DNA of 52,656 nt, from positions 1 to 52,656 of the forward strand of contig JANQSL010000196.1 of assembly GCA_028284075.1 (NCBI GenBank). The letters run 5' to 3'. A model generated the notes under the pieces. The model did not search any database. It was not told the origin of the DNA and worked only from the letters and a program-made list of their open reading frames with translations. This document shows, one piece after another, positions 33,646-41,837 of this stretch; within the stretch, counting starts at the first letter, position 1; the number at the start of each line of letters is the position of its first letter. Both the position numbers and the translations under genes were made by a program. The DNA is from Candidatus Sumerlaeia bacterium. GTDB lineage: Bacteria; Sumerlaeota; Sumerlaeia; SLMS01; JAHLLQ01.

Positions 33646-34311
33646 ATGATCCGACGAACGGTTTTGGCCACGGCAGCCGCGGGGCTGCTGGCAACAGGGG
33701 TTCAGGCGGGAGAGAAAGAGAATATCCTGGCGGTTATTCTGCCGGCACAGGGTCTCGATCGGTTCGAGGAGGTGGAGGAACTGCGCTTTACTTTCGTGGT
33801 GGAACGGCCCGATTCGCGGACAGCCCGTCACTGGGAATGGCGCCCGAAGGATGGACGGGTCACCCTGACCCAGGGAGAGAGCCGTATAACCTGGAATCAG
33901 TGGGACATGGCAGACGCTTCGGAGGAGATCGTCTCGGCGGACCGAAAATTCATCAACGACTCCTTCTGGCTCCTGTGGCCCCTCCATGCATCCTGGTCGG
34001 AGGACGCAAAGCTTGAGAGAGTCGACGAGGATACCATCAAGCTCGTTTATCCGGCGGAGGGGGGAGGATACACGCCCGGTGATACGTACGTCATCGATCA
34101 CGACGCAAGGGGGCTGACAACCCGATGGGCCTTCCATCGCGGCGGCGCCGAGGAACCATCACTGGTCAACACTTTCGAAAACTACCGGGAAACCGGCCCG
34201 TTGCTGGTCGCGACGGATCATCGAAACGAAGGCGGGTTTCGTTTGCTGTTTGAGGATATCGGTATCAAGACAGCCGATGATCCGGTCTGGAGTTTTGCGG
34301 GACAGGAATGA
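33646..34311 (+). CDS. Secreted protein of unknown function
   Basis: A 221-residue exported protein that I do not recognise. The start is well supported by AGGAGG seven bases before the ATG and by a signal peptide right behind it (MIRRTVLATAAAGLLATGVQ, cleavage near QAG). The mature part has many aromatic and acidic residues, with HWEWRPKDGRVTL and FWLLWPLHASW, and beta-strand alternation as in outer-membrane lipoprotein-like folds. There are no cysteines, lipobox or catalytic motif. Its stop overlaps the start of the YiiX-like enzyme, so the two are coupled and may act together at the cell envelope. Confidence 0.75.
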   Translation: MIRRTVLATAAAGLLATGVQAGEKENILAVILPAQGLDRFEEVEELRFTFVVERPDSRTARHWEWRPKDGRVTLTQGESRITWNQWDMADASEEIVSADRKFINDSFWLLWPLHASWSEDAKLERVDEDTIKLVYPAEGGGYTPGDTYVIDHDARGLTTRWAFHRGGAEEPSLVNTFENYRETGPLLVATDHRNEGGFRLLFEDIGIKTADDPVWSFAGQE

Positions 34312-35990
34312 CACCGCTCACTCACCAACGTTCAACCCTTGTTAAATTCCTTCGCGGGAGATGGCGATTGATTTGGTTACTGGCTTTGCTGCTGGTGGCG
34401 ATCGGGCTCGGAATCGGTTATCTTGTCGCTCGTGCCGGATCGTCCCGCCACCTGACGCCGGAAGAATGGGAGCGGCTCTGGCGGGAGGATGCACAGAACC
34501 TGCGTGTGTGGTCAGAACAATTCAATGGCGCGGTGGACGATCTCATTGCCATTGTTGAATCGAGTTCACAGGACCCGATGGTTGTTCCAACCCCCGAGGA
34601 ACGGGCAGCGGCTCATGGTGCGTGGTGTCGTATTGCCGATGTGGGAATCGGTATCCATCGCCGGACAGCGGCTCACCGGGATTTCATTCTGCTTTGGTCC
34701 GGCGGCTCACGCCGGCGAGACCGCATTCGAGGCTTTCTGTTTTGTGACGCCGCGGATCTCATGATTCAGGATGCGGCACTGCGTGTGTCTGATGCCGTCG
34801 CGGGAAATCCGAAATGGGCGAAAATTCTTAACGAGCCCGAGCCTTCCCTTGGCCTCGAGAAAAACAGCTATGACTATCTGCGGGACCAGGTTCACAATCC
34901 CGAGCGCTTCGCCCGCCAGTTTGCCGCCGCGGGTTATCTTGCGTTTCTGGGAACGCTCAAGGACTTTGACATTACGGATCAGGATCCGGATGCAGGCTGG
35001 CTGCTGGCGGAATGCGACCGGTTGCATGCACAGGTTACAGAGAGCTATCGTCGCGACGGTATCACGTATGCCATTCGCCAAACAAAGGACTTTTCCGGCG
35101 GCATTGCCTTTCGCGCGTGGTTTCCCGTGCAAAAAGGTGTGGCCAACACCATGGGCAATATTCGTCTGCGGCGCGAGGGCCACTATCTGATTGAGCCGGA
35201 TCAGGCGCGTGAACTGCGCCAGAAACTTCAGCCCGGCGACATCGGCGTGACGCGCAAGAGCTGGTATCTCTCCAACGCGGGTATTCCGGGTTTCTGGCCT
35301 CACGCGATTCTGCATCTTGGAACACGCGAAGAACTCGAAGCTTTTTTTGATGATGAGGAAGTCATCGCGTGGTGCAGATTGGTGGACAGCGAAGCGGACT
35401 CACTGACGAAACTCCTCGCGCGACGACACCCTGAAGCATGGTCGCGGTATGTGACGGGCATCAAGGTACACGAGGCGGATGCAAACGGTATAAAATCCGA
35501 AGTGGGAAACGATGAGGCGCTGTTTGAAAAAACGTTTATCGAAGCGATCGCCCCGGGCGTTGTCTTTCGCCTGACGGAGGAAACGCTGGCAGCGGATTTC
35601 TGTGCGTTTTTGCGACCGAGACTTCCAAAACGCGACCTGGCGGTTGCCATCGAACGCGCCTTTTCTCACGCTGGCAAACCTTATGACTATAACTTCGACT
35701 TTACAACGAGCAGTTCCCTTGTATGCAGCGAGCTGGTTTACAAGTCCTATCAGGGAGATGATGAGCAATCAGGGCTTCATCTGCCGCTGGACTCAACTCT
35801 GGGGCGGCCGGTTTTGCCTCCGACAAACATTGTCAGGCTGTTCGACGAGCAGTTTGACTCACCCGACAGACAACTGGACTTTGTGTTGTTCATGGATGCA
35901 CGCGAGTCGGAGTTGCGTGCCTTTGAGGAAGACATTGAAACCTTTCGCGAATCATGGAAGCGTCCCAAGTGGTATGCGTTTGCCAACTAG
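34308..35990 (+). CDS. Membrane-anchored YiiX/YaeF-type permuted papain-like hydrolase
   Basis: A 560-residue protein with one N-terminal transmembrane anchor (LIWLLALLLVAIGLGIGYLV), so the rest is probably periplasmic. The C-terminal half has circularly permuted NlpC/P60 (YiiX) signatures. PGDIGVTRKS and FWPHAILHLG carry the catalytic His332. LVCSELVYKSY carries the Cys473 nucleophile, which comes after the histidine as expected of a permuted fold. Family members are thought to hydrolyse amide or ester bonds in lipids or peptidoglycan. About 190 residues between the His and Cys motifs include an insertion. It is coupled to the secreted gene upstream. Confidence 0.82.
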   Translation: MTPLTHQRSTLVKFLRGRWRLIWLLALLLVAIGLGIGYLVARAGSSRHLTPEEWERLWREDAQNLRVWSEQFNGAVDDLIAIVESSSQDPMVVPTPEERAAAHGAWCRIADVGIGIHRRTAAHRDFILLWSGGSRRRDRIRGFLFCDAADLMIQDAALRVSDAVAGNPKWAKILNEPEPSLGLEKNSYDYLRDQVHNPERFARQFAAAGYLAFLGTLKDFDITDQDPDAGWLLAECDRLHAQVTESYRRDGITYAIRQTKDFSGGIAFRAWFPVQKGVANTMGNIRLRREGHYLIEPDQARELRQKLQPGDIGVTRKSWYLSNAGIPGFWPHAILHLGTREELEAFFDDEEVIAWCRLVDSEADSLTKLLARRHPEAWSRYVTGIKVHEADANGIKSEVGNDEALFEKTFIEAIAPGVVFRLTEETLAADFCAFLRPRLPKRDLAVAIERAFSHAGKPYDYNFDFTTSSSLVCSELVYKSYQGDDEQSGLHLPLDSTLGRPVLPPTNIVRLFDEQFDSPDRQLDFVLFMDARESELRAFEEDIETFRESWKRPKWYAFAN

Positions 35991-35999
35991 ACCGACGTG

Positions 36000-37820
36000 T
36001 CAGTCAGATGCGCGGACATCGTGAAAGCGCAACCCGAGCATGGAAAAATCCTCAAACGCAGGTTCACCGTAACGCGAACCGATATGAAGTGCCAGTTCAT
36101 TGCCGCCGTACTTCAGGTTTTTGCGGGGGATGGAAATTCGTGTGTATTTGCGTTCCGGTGAAAGTGAATATGTTCCGACGGGCTCGCCGTTGAGGACGAA
36201 CTCCACAGGTATCGGTTCGGTCACGCCCCCGGTGGATGATTCAACGTAGAGTGTGGACAGCCGTGGAAAGTCGGCGTTGAAAACCAGATAGGCGTGACGA
36301 TCGACAACAGCGTGTCCGTCGTCCGTTGTTGCCTGCTGCCATCCGCTTCGCTCGAAGCCGTGGCAGAGTTTCACAAGACCGGCCAGGGGTGCATTTGTCC
36401 CTTTGAGTATTGTCGGACGCGCAAACATTCCAGCTCCGATGAGTACAAACAGCAGGGTGACGAAAAACACGAAGATGCCTGTACGAAGCCAGCGAACAAA
36501 ATGTCGAGGAAGGCCTTCCAGGGCAATGCGCTCGTTCATGGTCGCGGCGGGACCTGCAAAAGCCAGTAAAACCAGAGAAGGAACGAAGATGTAGTAATAG
36601 GGTATCATGGCGAATGCGCCGAAGGCCATGAGGTTGAGTGCCATTGCGCGAACAACATCCCGCTCGGTGCGCACACGTAGCGCGGCGATAATAAAAAGTG
36701 ATGCCTGCAGGAAAAGAGCGGCGGTCATGGCGACGTCTGCGATGCGCAGTTTGTGCAGCAGGCCGGTGAAGCCAAAGCCCTGGACAATTTCGGGATTCTC
36801 GGCAATCTTGATGGGTTGATAAAGTGAGTACGATTTGACCGTGTTATGAATGAAGACTTCGAAGTCGAAGAGCAGAAACGGCAATCCAATGAGAAGGCCT
36901 GTAACGGTCAATGCTCCCCAAAAACGCGCAATCCCCCAACGCATTCGATCACGGTTCGCAACAGTGTAAACAAGCAGTGGTGGAACGGCAAAAAGAAACC
37001 AGGCACGGCTAACGATGCAAAGAGCGAGAAGAACTCCCGCAATGAGCCAGGACCGTGTGCGAATCGCGAGTGCAAGCATCGCGCACATCATCCAGACTCC
37101 GCCGGTTTGTACAACAAAGAGAACATCGCGAAATTTCGGCAGAAAAAAAAGTGCGAAGGGAATCAGAACCGGAACAATCAATCCGATGCGTGCATGACGC
37201 GATGAAGACGCGGCTGCACAGACTCCCGCGTGCAGAAACAAACAGGCTGACAATGTCGCAAGACAGGCCGCCTGGTAGATCCGCGGATCGACACCGAACC
37301 ACCAGGGCAGCGTGAACTGCAGCAGCATAAAGGGAGGATAGACGCTGGCCTGGTACCAGTGGGCGATTTCGTACTTGTGATAGGGGAATCGGCTGTCGCG
37401 CCAAAAATCGCGCAACGCCATCTCAATGAAGGGCATTTGATCGGATTGAACTGAACACATCGGTCGAAAAAACAGGTCGCGGAAGTAGCCCGCGACTATT
37501 GGTACAAGCAATGCCGCGACCGCGAATGCCGCAATACCCCACAGCACGAGGCGGGCGGGCTCGCGCCCCGGAAGCACAAGACCTTCGATGGGTGCCGGTT
37601 CCCGCGCAGGCCGGCCTGGTCGAAGAACGAGAAGCAACAGCGCGGCAAGAACGGGAAAACACGAAAGCGTGAAGAGCGGCCAGAGCCGCGACTCATGTCC
37701 CGACCACCGCCACTGCTCCTGCATTTCCAGAAGAAGCCACGGCACAAACGCCGCTATCAGGTAGAGCAGAAGCTCCGCCCAGGGAGAGGACCAAAAGGAA
37801 TCGCGGGTTTCGGAGATCAT
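36000..37820 (-). CDS. Polytopic membrane protein, probable GT-C-type glycosyltransferase
   Basis: A 606-residue protein with about a dozen transmembrane helices and a C-terminal soluble beta domain (about residues 490-606). The first periplasmic loop after helix 3 has SVQSDQMPFIEMALRDFW, with an acidic residue placed like the catalytic aspartate of GT-C polyprenyl-phosphate-sugar transferases, and HWYQASVYPPFMLL follows. I infer a GT-C role without a precise family. The C-terminal domain, with VEFVLNGEPVGTYSLSPERK, resembles carbohydrate-binding jelly rolls. It is coupled by ATGA to the lipoprotein gene, at the end of the ClC operon. Confidence 0.6.
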   Translation of the reverse strand: MISETRDSFWSSPWAELLLYLIAAFVPWLLLEMQEQWRWSGHESRLWPLFTLSCFPVLAALLLLVLRPGRPAREPAPIEGLVLPGREPARLVLWGIAAFAVAALLVPIVAGYFRDLFFRPMCSVQSDQMPFIEMALRDFWRDSRFPYHKYEIAHWYQASVYPPFMLLQFTLPWWFGVDPRIYQAACLATLSACLFLHAGVCAAASSSRHARIGLIVPVLIPFALFFLPKFRDVLFVVQTGGVWMMCAMLALAIRTRSWLIAGVLLALCIVSRAWFLFAVPPLLVYTVANRDRMRWGIARFWGALTVTGLLIGLPFLLFDFEVFIHNTVKSYSLYQPIKIAENPEIVQGFGFTGLLHKLRIADVAMTAALFLQASLFIIAALRVRTERDVVRAMALNLMAFGAFAMIPYYYIFVPSLVLLAFAGPAATMNERIALEGLPRHFVRWLRTGIFVFFVTLLFVLIGAGMFARPTILKGTNAPLAGLVKLCHGFERSGWQQATTDDGHAVVDRHAYLVFNADFPRLSTLYVESSTGGVTEPIPVEFVLNGEPVGTYSLSPERKYTRISIPRKNLKYGGNELALHIGSRYGEPAFEDFSMLGLRFHDVRASD

Positions 37821-38605
37821 GGTTTGGCGGCGAGAACGTGTTTCGCACGGGATTCGAGTGCTGACATCAGCAGGCGATCACGCTCATCTTCCGGCAAGGC
37901 GCGGGTTTCAATCAGTGCTTCGCGGTATCTGAACGTCCGCACCGGTGTGTCGAGGAGCCTCAAGCTGCCGATACCTGTTTTCAGAACTTCGCCGTACCGC
38001 GGATGCAACCACTGCTGCTGCTCGATAACAACGATCAGCCCGAAGGGAAGTTCGATACGGAAGACGGCGTCAATTCGCATGGTGTCTTCAAAACGGCGCA
38101 TCGGGGTGTCGGCGCTGTCCGCTCCGGCGAACCAGACAGTGGCCTCGATCGCACCATTGTAGCGCCGCGCTCCACGCGTTGCCGTGAACTGACTCGTTGC
38201 AACAAATCGTTCGCCAACGGGCATGATTTCATGACCGATACGCAATGGAGGCTCGAGAAAAAGACTGCTCTGATACTTCTCGTTCCGTGCCGCCTCCACA
38301 ACAAGGTCACCGGCTTTGTTGAATCGGAATTGAAACCAGCTGCCGTTCCGATCGAGCCCGAACCAATGGTCCTCCCCGGGCTCGGCACGAAGAAGAATCC
38401 GGCGCGACTGTTCTCGCAGCTCATCGCTAATGAAACGGGCGGCGACGGTTTCCGCACCCTCACCCCAGGAGAAGGACTCACGAGCGTTGAGAACACGAAC
38501 ATCATTTTCGACCGAAGGGGCCTTGGGCGCTCCGGTTGTGTGTGCACAACCGGCTGAAACCAGGAAGACAACGAGAAACACCGGCCGGAGAGCGGGATGC
38601 ATCAC
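37817..38605 (-). CDS. Predicted outer-membrane lipoprotein of unknown function
   Basis: A 262-residue protein with a type II signal peptide and lipobox VSAGC, which puts acylated Cys20 at the mature N-terminus followed by AHTTGAP. Position +2 is Ala rather than Asp, so outer-membrane sorting is expected. The mature part is beta-rich and ends in a charged helix (EDERDRLLMSALESRAKH). I do not recognise a domain. Both ends overlap neighbours by ATGA, upstream with the ClC channel and downstream with the GT-C-like protein. It is certainly expressed with them, though the functional link is obscure. Confidence 0.8.
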   Translation of the reverse strand: MMHPALRPVFLVVFLVSAGCAHTTGAPKAPSVENDVRVLNARESFSWGEGAETVAARFISDELREQSRRILLRAEPGEDHWFGLDRNGSWFQFRFNKAGDLVVEAARNEKYQSSLFLEPPLRIGHEIMPVGERFVATSQFTATRGARRYNGAIEATVWFAGADSADTPMRRFEDTMRIDAVFRIELPFGLIVVIEQQQWLHPRYGEVLKTGIGSLRLLDTPVRTFRYREALIETRALPEDERDRLLMSALESRAKHVLAAKP

Positions 38606-40437
38606 TCGTGTTCCGCGGCAACGCGATGATATGCGTGCAGTACGGCTCCGCGGGAAACCACGCCAATCACCCGACGGCTCACCTCGCTTTCGACGATCGG
38701 AATGCCCTCGATATCCGAAGAGGTAAAAATCTCAAGGGCGCGTGCGGCGGTGGATTCCGGATACAAAACGGGGGGATTGGTGTCGGCGATATCCTGCGCG
38801 ATGAAAGCCACCGCACCGATTTCCCCGAGATTGACAACGGCACGCAAATCGTTTGTCGAAATGATTCCCTGCAGGTGCCCCTCCGCATTTTGCACGACGA
38901 AAGCGTTGTCTTCCGTTTCGCCGAGCAGTTCAAGAATGTGGCTGAGATTGTCGTCCGGTTTTAACGCCACATAGCTTTCCGACATGATGTCGCGGATCTT
39001 GATATCGAGGAGCGGGTCACGTGGTGCCGCGGACTTCTCGACGTCGAAGCCGTCCCGCAGCAGAGAGACCGTGTAGACGCTGCCTTTCTTCATGCGCGCC
39101 GTGAGAAGCGTGCTGACGGCAACGGTGATCATGAGCGGCAGCATAAGCTCGTATTCATTTCCCGCAATTTCAAAGATAATCAGAGTCGCGGCGAGAGGAA
39201 TACCAAGGGCGCTGGCAACGACTCCGGCCATACCCGCCATCGTAAAGATGTGAAAGTGCGGAGCGGTTCCGGGCATAAGCTCTTCCATGAGAACGCCAAG
39301 AGACGCGCCGGCAAAGGCACCCGTCATGAGTGAGGGAGCAAAGACGCCACCGGTACCGCCCGTGCCGAGCGTGAAGCTGGTGGCAACAATCTTGAGAAGA
39401 CAGATGAAGAGAAACGTGAGAGAAAGTGTCCAGGCGGCCTCGGTAAAAACGGACTCCCGCAGAAGTTGCTCGTTTACGAATTCGTTGCCCTCACCAAGCA
39501 CTTCCGGACGAAGCAGGGCGAGAAGCCCCACCAGCAAGCCACCAATGGCTGGCTTGATCCAGAGCGGCAGTTTGATTCCGTTAATGAAATCGCCAATCCG
39601 ATAAAGCGCCGAAACAAGCCCCGCGGCGACGACACCGCACAAAAGTCCAAGGAGCACGAACTGGCCCAGCATGAAACCGGTGGGCTGAATGGTTCCCAGA
39701 ATCTCCGGCGAGATTTGATCGAAAGCCGGACTGTTGGGCAACAGCGTGGCGGATGTGACGGAAGCAATTACGGCGGAAACAACAACGGGCGCGAACTTGC
39801 GAACCTGAAGGTCTCGCATGATCAGCTCCAGCGCGAACACAACGCCTCCCAGAGGAGCATTAAAGACGGCGGCAATACCCGCCGCGGCGCCGCAACCAAT
39901 CAATGTGCCGACCTGATCTTTCCGCACATGAGCCTTCGCGCCAATTAACGAGCCGATTACCGCACCGATTTCCACGATGGGACCTTCCGGCCCGGCGGAA
40001 CCTCCGGAAGTAATCGTGATCGGCGAAGAGGCGGACTTGATGGCCATCGAAGGCGGCAGGTTCACTTTACCGGTGGCCACGGCCTTCATCACGCTGGGAA
40101 CGCCATGGCCGCCCCGCAGATTAAGCAGCTTGTAAATCAAAAGACCAATCACAAGCCCTCCCAAAGCGGGGGAGAGGACCTGAAAGCCTCTGCCGAAATC
40201 TCCCGGGAGTATTTGAGAAATGGAGACGGGACTGGCGCTGTGGGGACTGAAAAAATCATGGCTTCGCAGCACCATCCAGCGGAACGCCGTGGAAACGAGC
40301 CCCATGGCGAGGCCGACAACACAGGCCATCAAAAAAAGAAAGGAACCTTCGGCATCCCGCTCGCGCAGATACGCCAGAAGCCGGGCGAGAAACGGCAGCG
40401 ACCGGGGATGGCTTTTCTGTATTTGAGTGGAATTCAT
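38602..40437 (-). CDS. ClC-family chloride channel or antiporter with CBS domains
   Basis: A 611-residue inner-membrane protein. Residues 30-430 hold the ClC fold with its selectivity motifs: GGHGVPSVMKA, GSAGPEGPIVEIG with the gating glutamate kept, GCGAAAGIAAVFNAPLGG and GTGGTGGVFAPSLMTGAFAG. Residues 480-605 are a CBS pair (DIMSESYVALKPDDNLS and DIADTNPPVLYPESTA) that usually senses adenine nucleotides. I chose the ATG at 40437. The open frame further upstream runs into the TauE gene and has an unlikely composition. It heads an overlapping operon with a lipoprotein and a GT-C-like protein. Confidence 0.93.
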   Translation of the reverse strand: MNSTQIQKSHPRSLPFLARLLAYLRERDAEGSFLFLMACVVGLAMGLVSTAFRWMVLRSHDFFSPHSASPVSISQILPGDFGRGFQVLSPALGGLVIGLLIYKLLNLRGGHGVPSVMKAVATGKVNLPPSMAIKSASSPITITSGGSAGPEGPIVEIGAVIGSLIGAKAHVRKDQVGTLIGCGAAAGIAAVFNAPLGGVVFALELIMRDLQVRKFAPVVVSAVIASVTSATLLPNSPAFDQISPEILGTIQPTGFMLGQFVLLGLLCGVVAAGLVSALYRIGDFINGIKLPLWIKPAIGGLLVGLLALLRPEVLGEGNEFVNEQLLRESVFTEAAWTLSLTFLFICLLKIVATSFTLGTGGTGGVFAPSLMTGAFAGASLGVLMEELMPGTAPHFHIFTMAGMAGVVASALGIPLAATLIIFEIAGNEYELMLPLMITVAVSTLLTARMKKGSVYTVSLLRDGFDVEKSAAPRDPLLDIKIRDIMSESYVALKPDDNLSHILELLGETEDNAFVVQNAEGHLQGIISTNDLRAVVNLGEIGAVAFIAQDIADTNPPVLYPESTAARALEIFTSSDIEGIPIVESEVSRRVIGVVSRGAVLHAYHRVAAEHE

Positions 40438-40549
40438 GAGCGGCGGCTGGAATTTCCGGCATGCGCGTGAGGGTAAATCATCATTTGCCGGTCCCTTCAC
40501 GGTTACAACGGGTTTTCCGGGAGCATGGCTCCGCGAAACGTCAAGGGCT

Positions 40550-41350
40550 TCACAGGCCTCGCAGCAGATCCAGCAGACCGAGGAGCTTCGCACTACTCCC
40601 GATGATAGAGATGACAAGGATCCACTTGATCCAGACTTCCCCTTTTCTGATGGCAACCCAGGAACCGGCAACGGCACCGATCATCTGACCGACGCCGATC
40701 ACCAGCCCGGCAATCCATGCCACGGCAACCCCGCTGATCAGAAACGTGCCGAGGGAAACGATCACAGTCCCAAGGACGACGTTCAGTTTGACGTAGTTTC
40801 CCTTCACCAGGTCGAGACGCACCAGCCACCCGAGCGTTGTCAAAATCATCACGCCAACGCCCGCCTGCAGAAATCCGGCATAAACTCCGAGAAAAAAGAA
40901 CGAAACAACAACTCCCGCTTTGCTTCCGCCGGAAAGAATCGACCATGCGTCGTTTGGCGCGTCCTCCTTCAACAGCCGCGGCTTCGGTTTTTTCAGAATC
41001 AGCACCAGCAGAAAAAGCAACAGAACGCCAAGGAGCTGTTCAAACTTTTCATCGGGAATGTGGGCAGCCAGCAACGCACCTCCGATTGATCCGAAAATGG
41101 CGGCAACAACCACGCGCCAGGTCAGGTGATCCTCTCGCACACCGCCTTTGCGAAAGCGCGAGATGGCGGTGACATTCTGTAAAATCACGCCGATACGATT
41201 GGTCGCGTTGGCAACGGTACCCGGCAAACCGGCAAAAATGAGCGCGGGAAGAGTCAGTGCACTGCCACCCCCCGCAACCGTGTTGATCACGCCGGAGACA
41301 ACGCCTGCGGCAAAAAGAACAACGTAGTGAACAAGGGTCAGTTCAGGCAA
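40550..41350 (-). CDS. TauE/SafE family sulfite or organosulfonate exporter
   Basis: A 266-residue inner-membrane protein with about eight helices in two homologous halves, fitting the TauE/SafE (DUF81) family that exports sulfite, sulfoacetate or related anions. Signature stretches are AAGVVSGVINTVAGGGSALTLPAL at the N-terminus and VYAGFLQAGVGVMIL in the second half. Substrate cannot be assigned, since no sulfur metabolism gene lies nearby. The only good start is a TTG with a weak ribosome site, and the left arm of the GxxExxY cassette lies just 11 bases upstream, so the cassette has landed in its promoter region. The ClC gene follows after 112 bases. Confidence 0.88.
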   Translation of the reverse strand: MPELTLVHYVVLFAAGVVSGVINTVAGGGSALTLPALIFAGLPGTVANATNRIGVILQNVTAISRFRKGGVREDHLTWRVVVAAIFGSIGGALLAAHIPDEKFEQLLGVLLLFLLVLILKKPKPRLLKEDAPNDAWSILSGGSKAGVVVSFFFLGVYAGFLQAGVGVMILTTLGWLVRLDLVKGNYVKLNVVLGTVIVSLGTFLISGVAVAWIAGLVIGVGQMIGAVAGSWVAIRKGEVWIKWILVISIIGSSAKLLGLLDLLRGL

Positions 41351-41360
41351 GAAAATCTAT

Positions 41361-41379
41361 TCAACGCGGAGACACAGAG
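41361..41379 (+). repeat. Left inverted-repeat arm of the GxxExxY cassette
   Basis: TCAACGCGGAGACACAGAG. It matches the reverse complement of the right arm at 18 of 19 positions. Confidence 0.85.
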
Positions 41380-41385
41380 TGTTTT

Positions 41386-41763
41386 TCAAAGATCGTTCAC
41401 GATACGATGCACGCCATCCTTCATAAGAGGCACATGAAAATTGAGGAGAAGAACCACATGAAGGCGTGTCAGACGAAGACAGGACAAGAGTTGAGCTTTG
41501 TGAACGGGAAGCACCTTATCGACAACCTTCAGTTCAAGAATGACTGATTTATTGACAAGGAGATCAACACGGAACGCTTCTTCCAGTTTCACTTCATCGT
41601 AAACAAGAGGAATGGAGACCTGACGTTTGACCTTCAGGTTTCGTTTCTTCAGTTCTTGTTCCAGACATGCCTCATAGACGCTTTCAATCAATCCCGGTCC
41701 CATTTTCCGATGCACCGTGACGCCACAGTCAACAATCGGACCGGTCAGGTTATTGACTTCCAT
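41386..41763 (-). CDS. GxxExxY family protein (PD-(D/E)XK-like fold)
   Basis: A 125-residue protein named after its conserved motif, here GPGLIESVYE near residues 22-31. The following segments, FRVDLLVNKSVILELKVVDKV, give an acidic residue and an ELK triad in the PD-(D/E)XK nuclease-like arrangement. Family members are widespread, often patchily distributed, and have no settled function. The near-perfect inverted repeats on both sides make this the cargo of a compact unit. The start ATG lacks a strong ribosome site. Composition, with more Leu and Val and fewer Ala, differs from neighbours, consistent with transfer. Confidence 0.85.
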   Translation of the reverse strand: MEVNNLTGPIVDCGVTVHRKMGPGLIESVYEACLEQELKKRNLKVKRQVSIPLVYDEVKLEEAFRVDLLVNKSVILELKVVDKVLPVHKAQLLSCLRLTRLHVVLLLNFHVPLMKDGVHRIVNDL

Positions 41764-41777
41764 TTCAGTCTCCGCGC

Positions 41778-41796
41778 CTCTGTGCCTCCGCGTTGA
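41778..41796 (-). repeat. Right inverted-repeat arm of the GxxExxY cassette
   Basis: CTCTGTGCCTCCGCGTTGA on the plus strand, the inverse of the left arm. A second, related CCGCGCCTCTGTG unit overlaps its inner side, giving a short internal repetition. Confidence 0.85.
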
Positions 41797-41837
41797 GAAG
41801 CTCTTTTGATCTTCGTCTCCATGGCTTCCTTTACCTG

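Larger units (their letters stand above)
41361..41796 (-). mobile_element. Candidate mini-cassette: GxxExxY gene between inverted repeats
   Basis: A 436-base unit consists of one gene between two 19-base inverted repeats that differ at one position. The repeats lie 7 bases after the gene's stop and 15 bases before its start, so the unit is compact. No transposase is present, and the flanking thrS and tauE genes look undisturbed. I call it mobile only from its architecture. Target-site duplications are not obvious. Confidence 0.55.
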
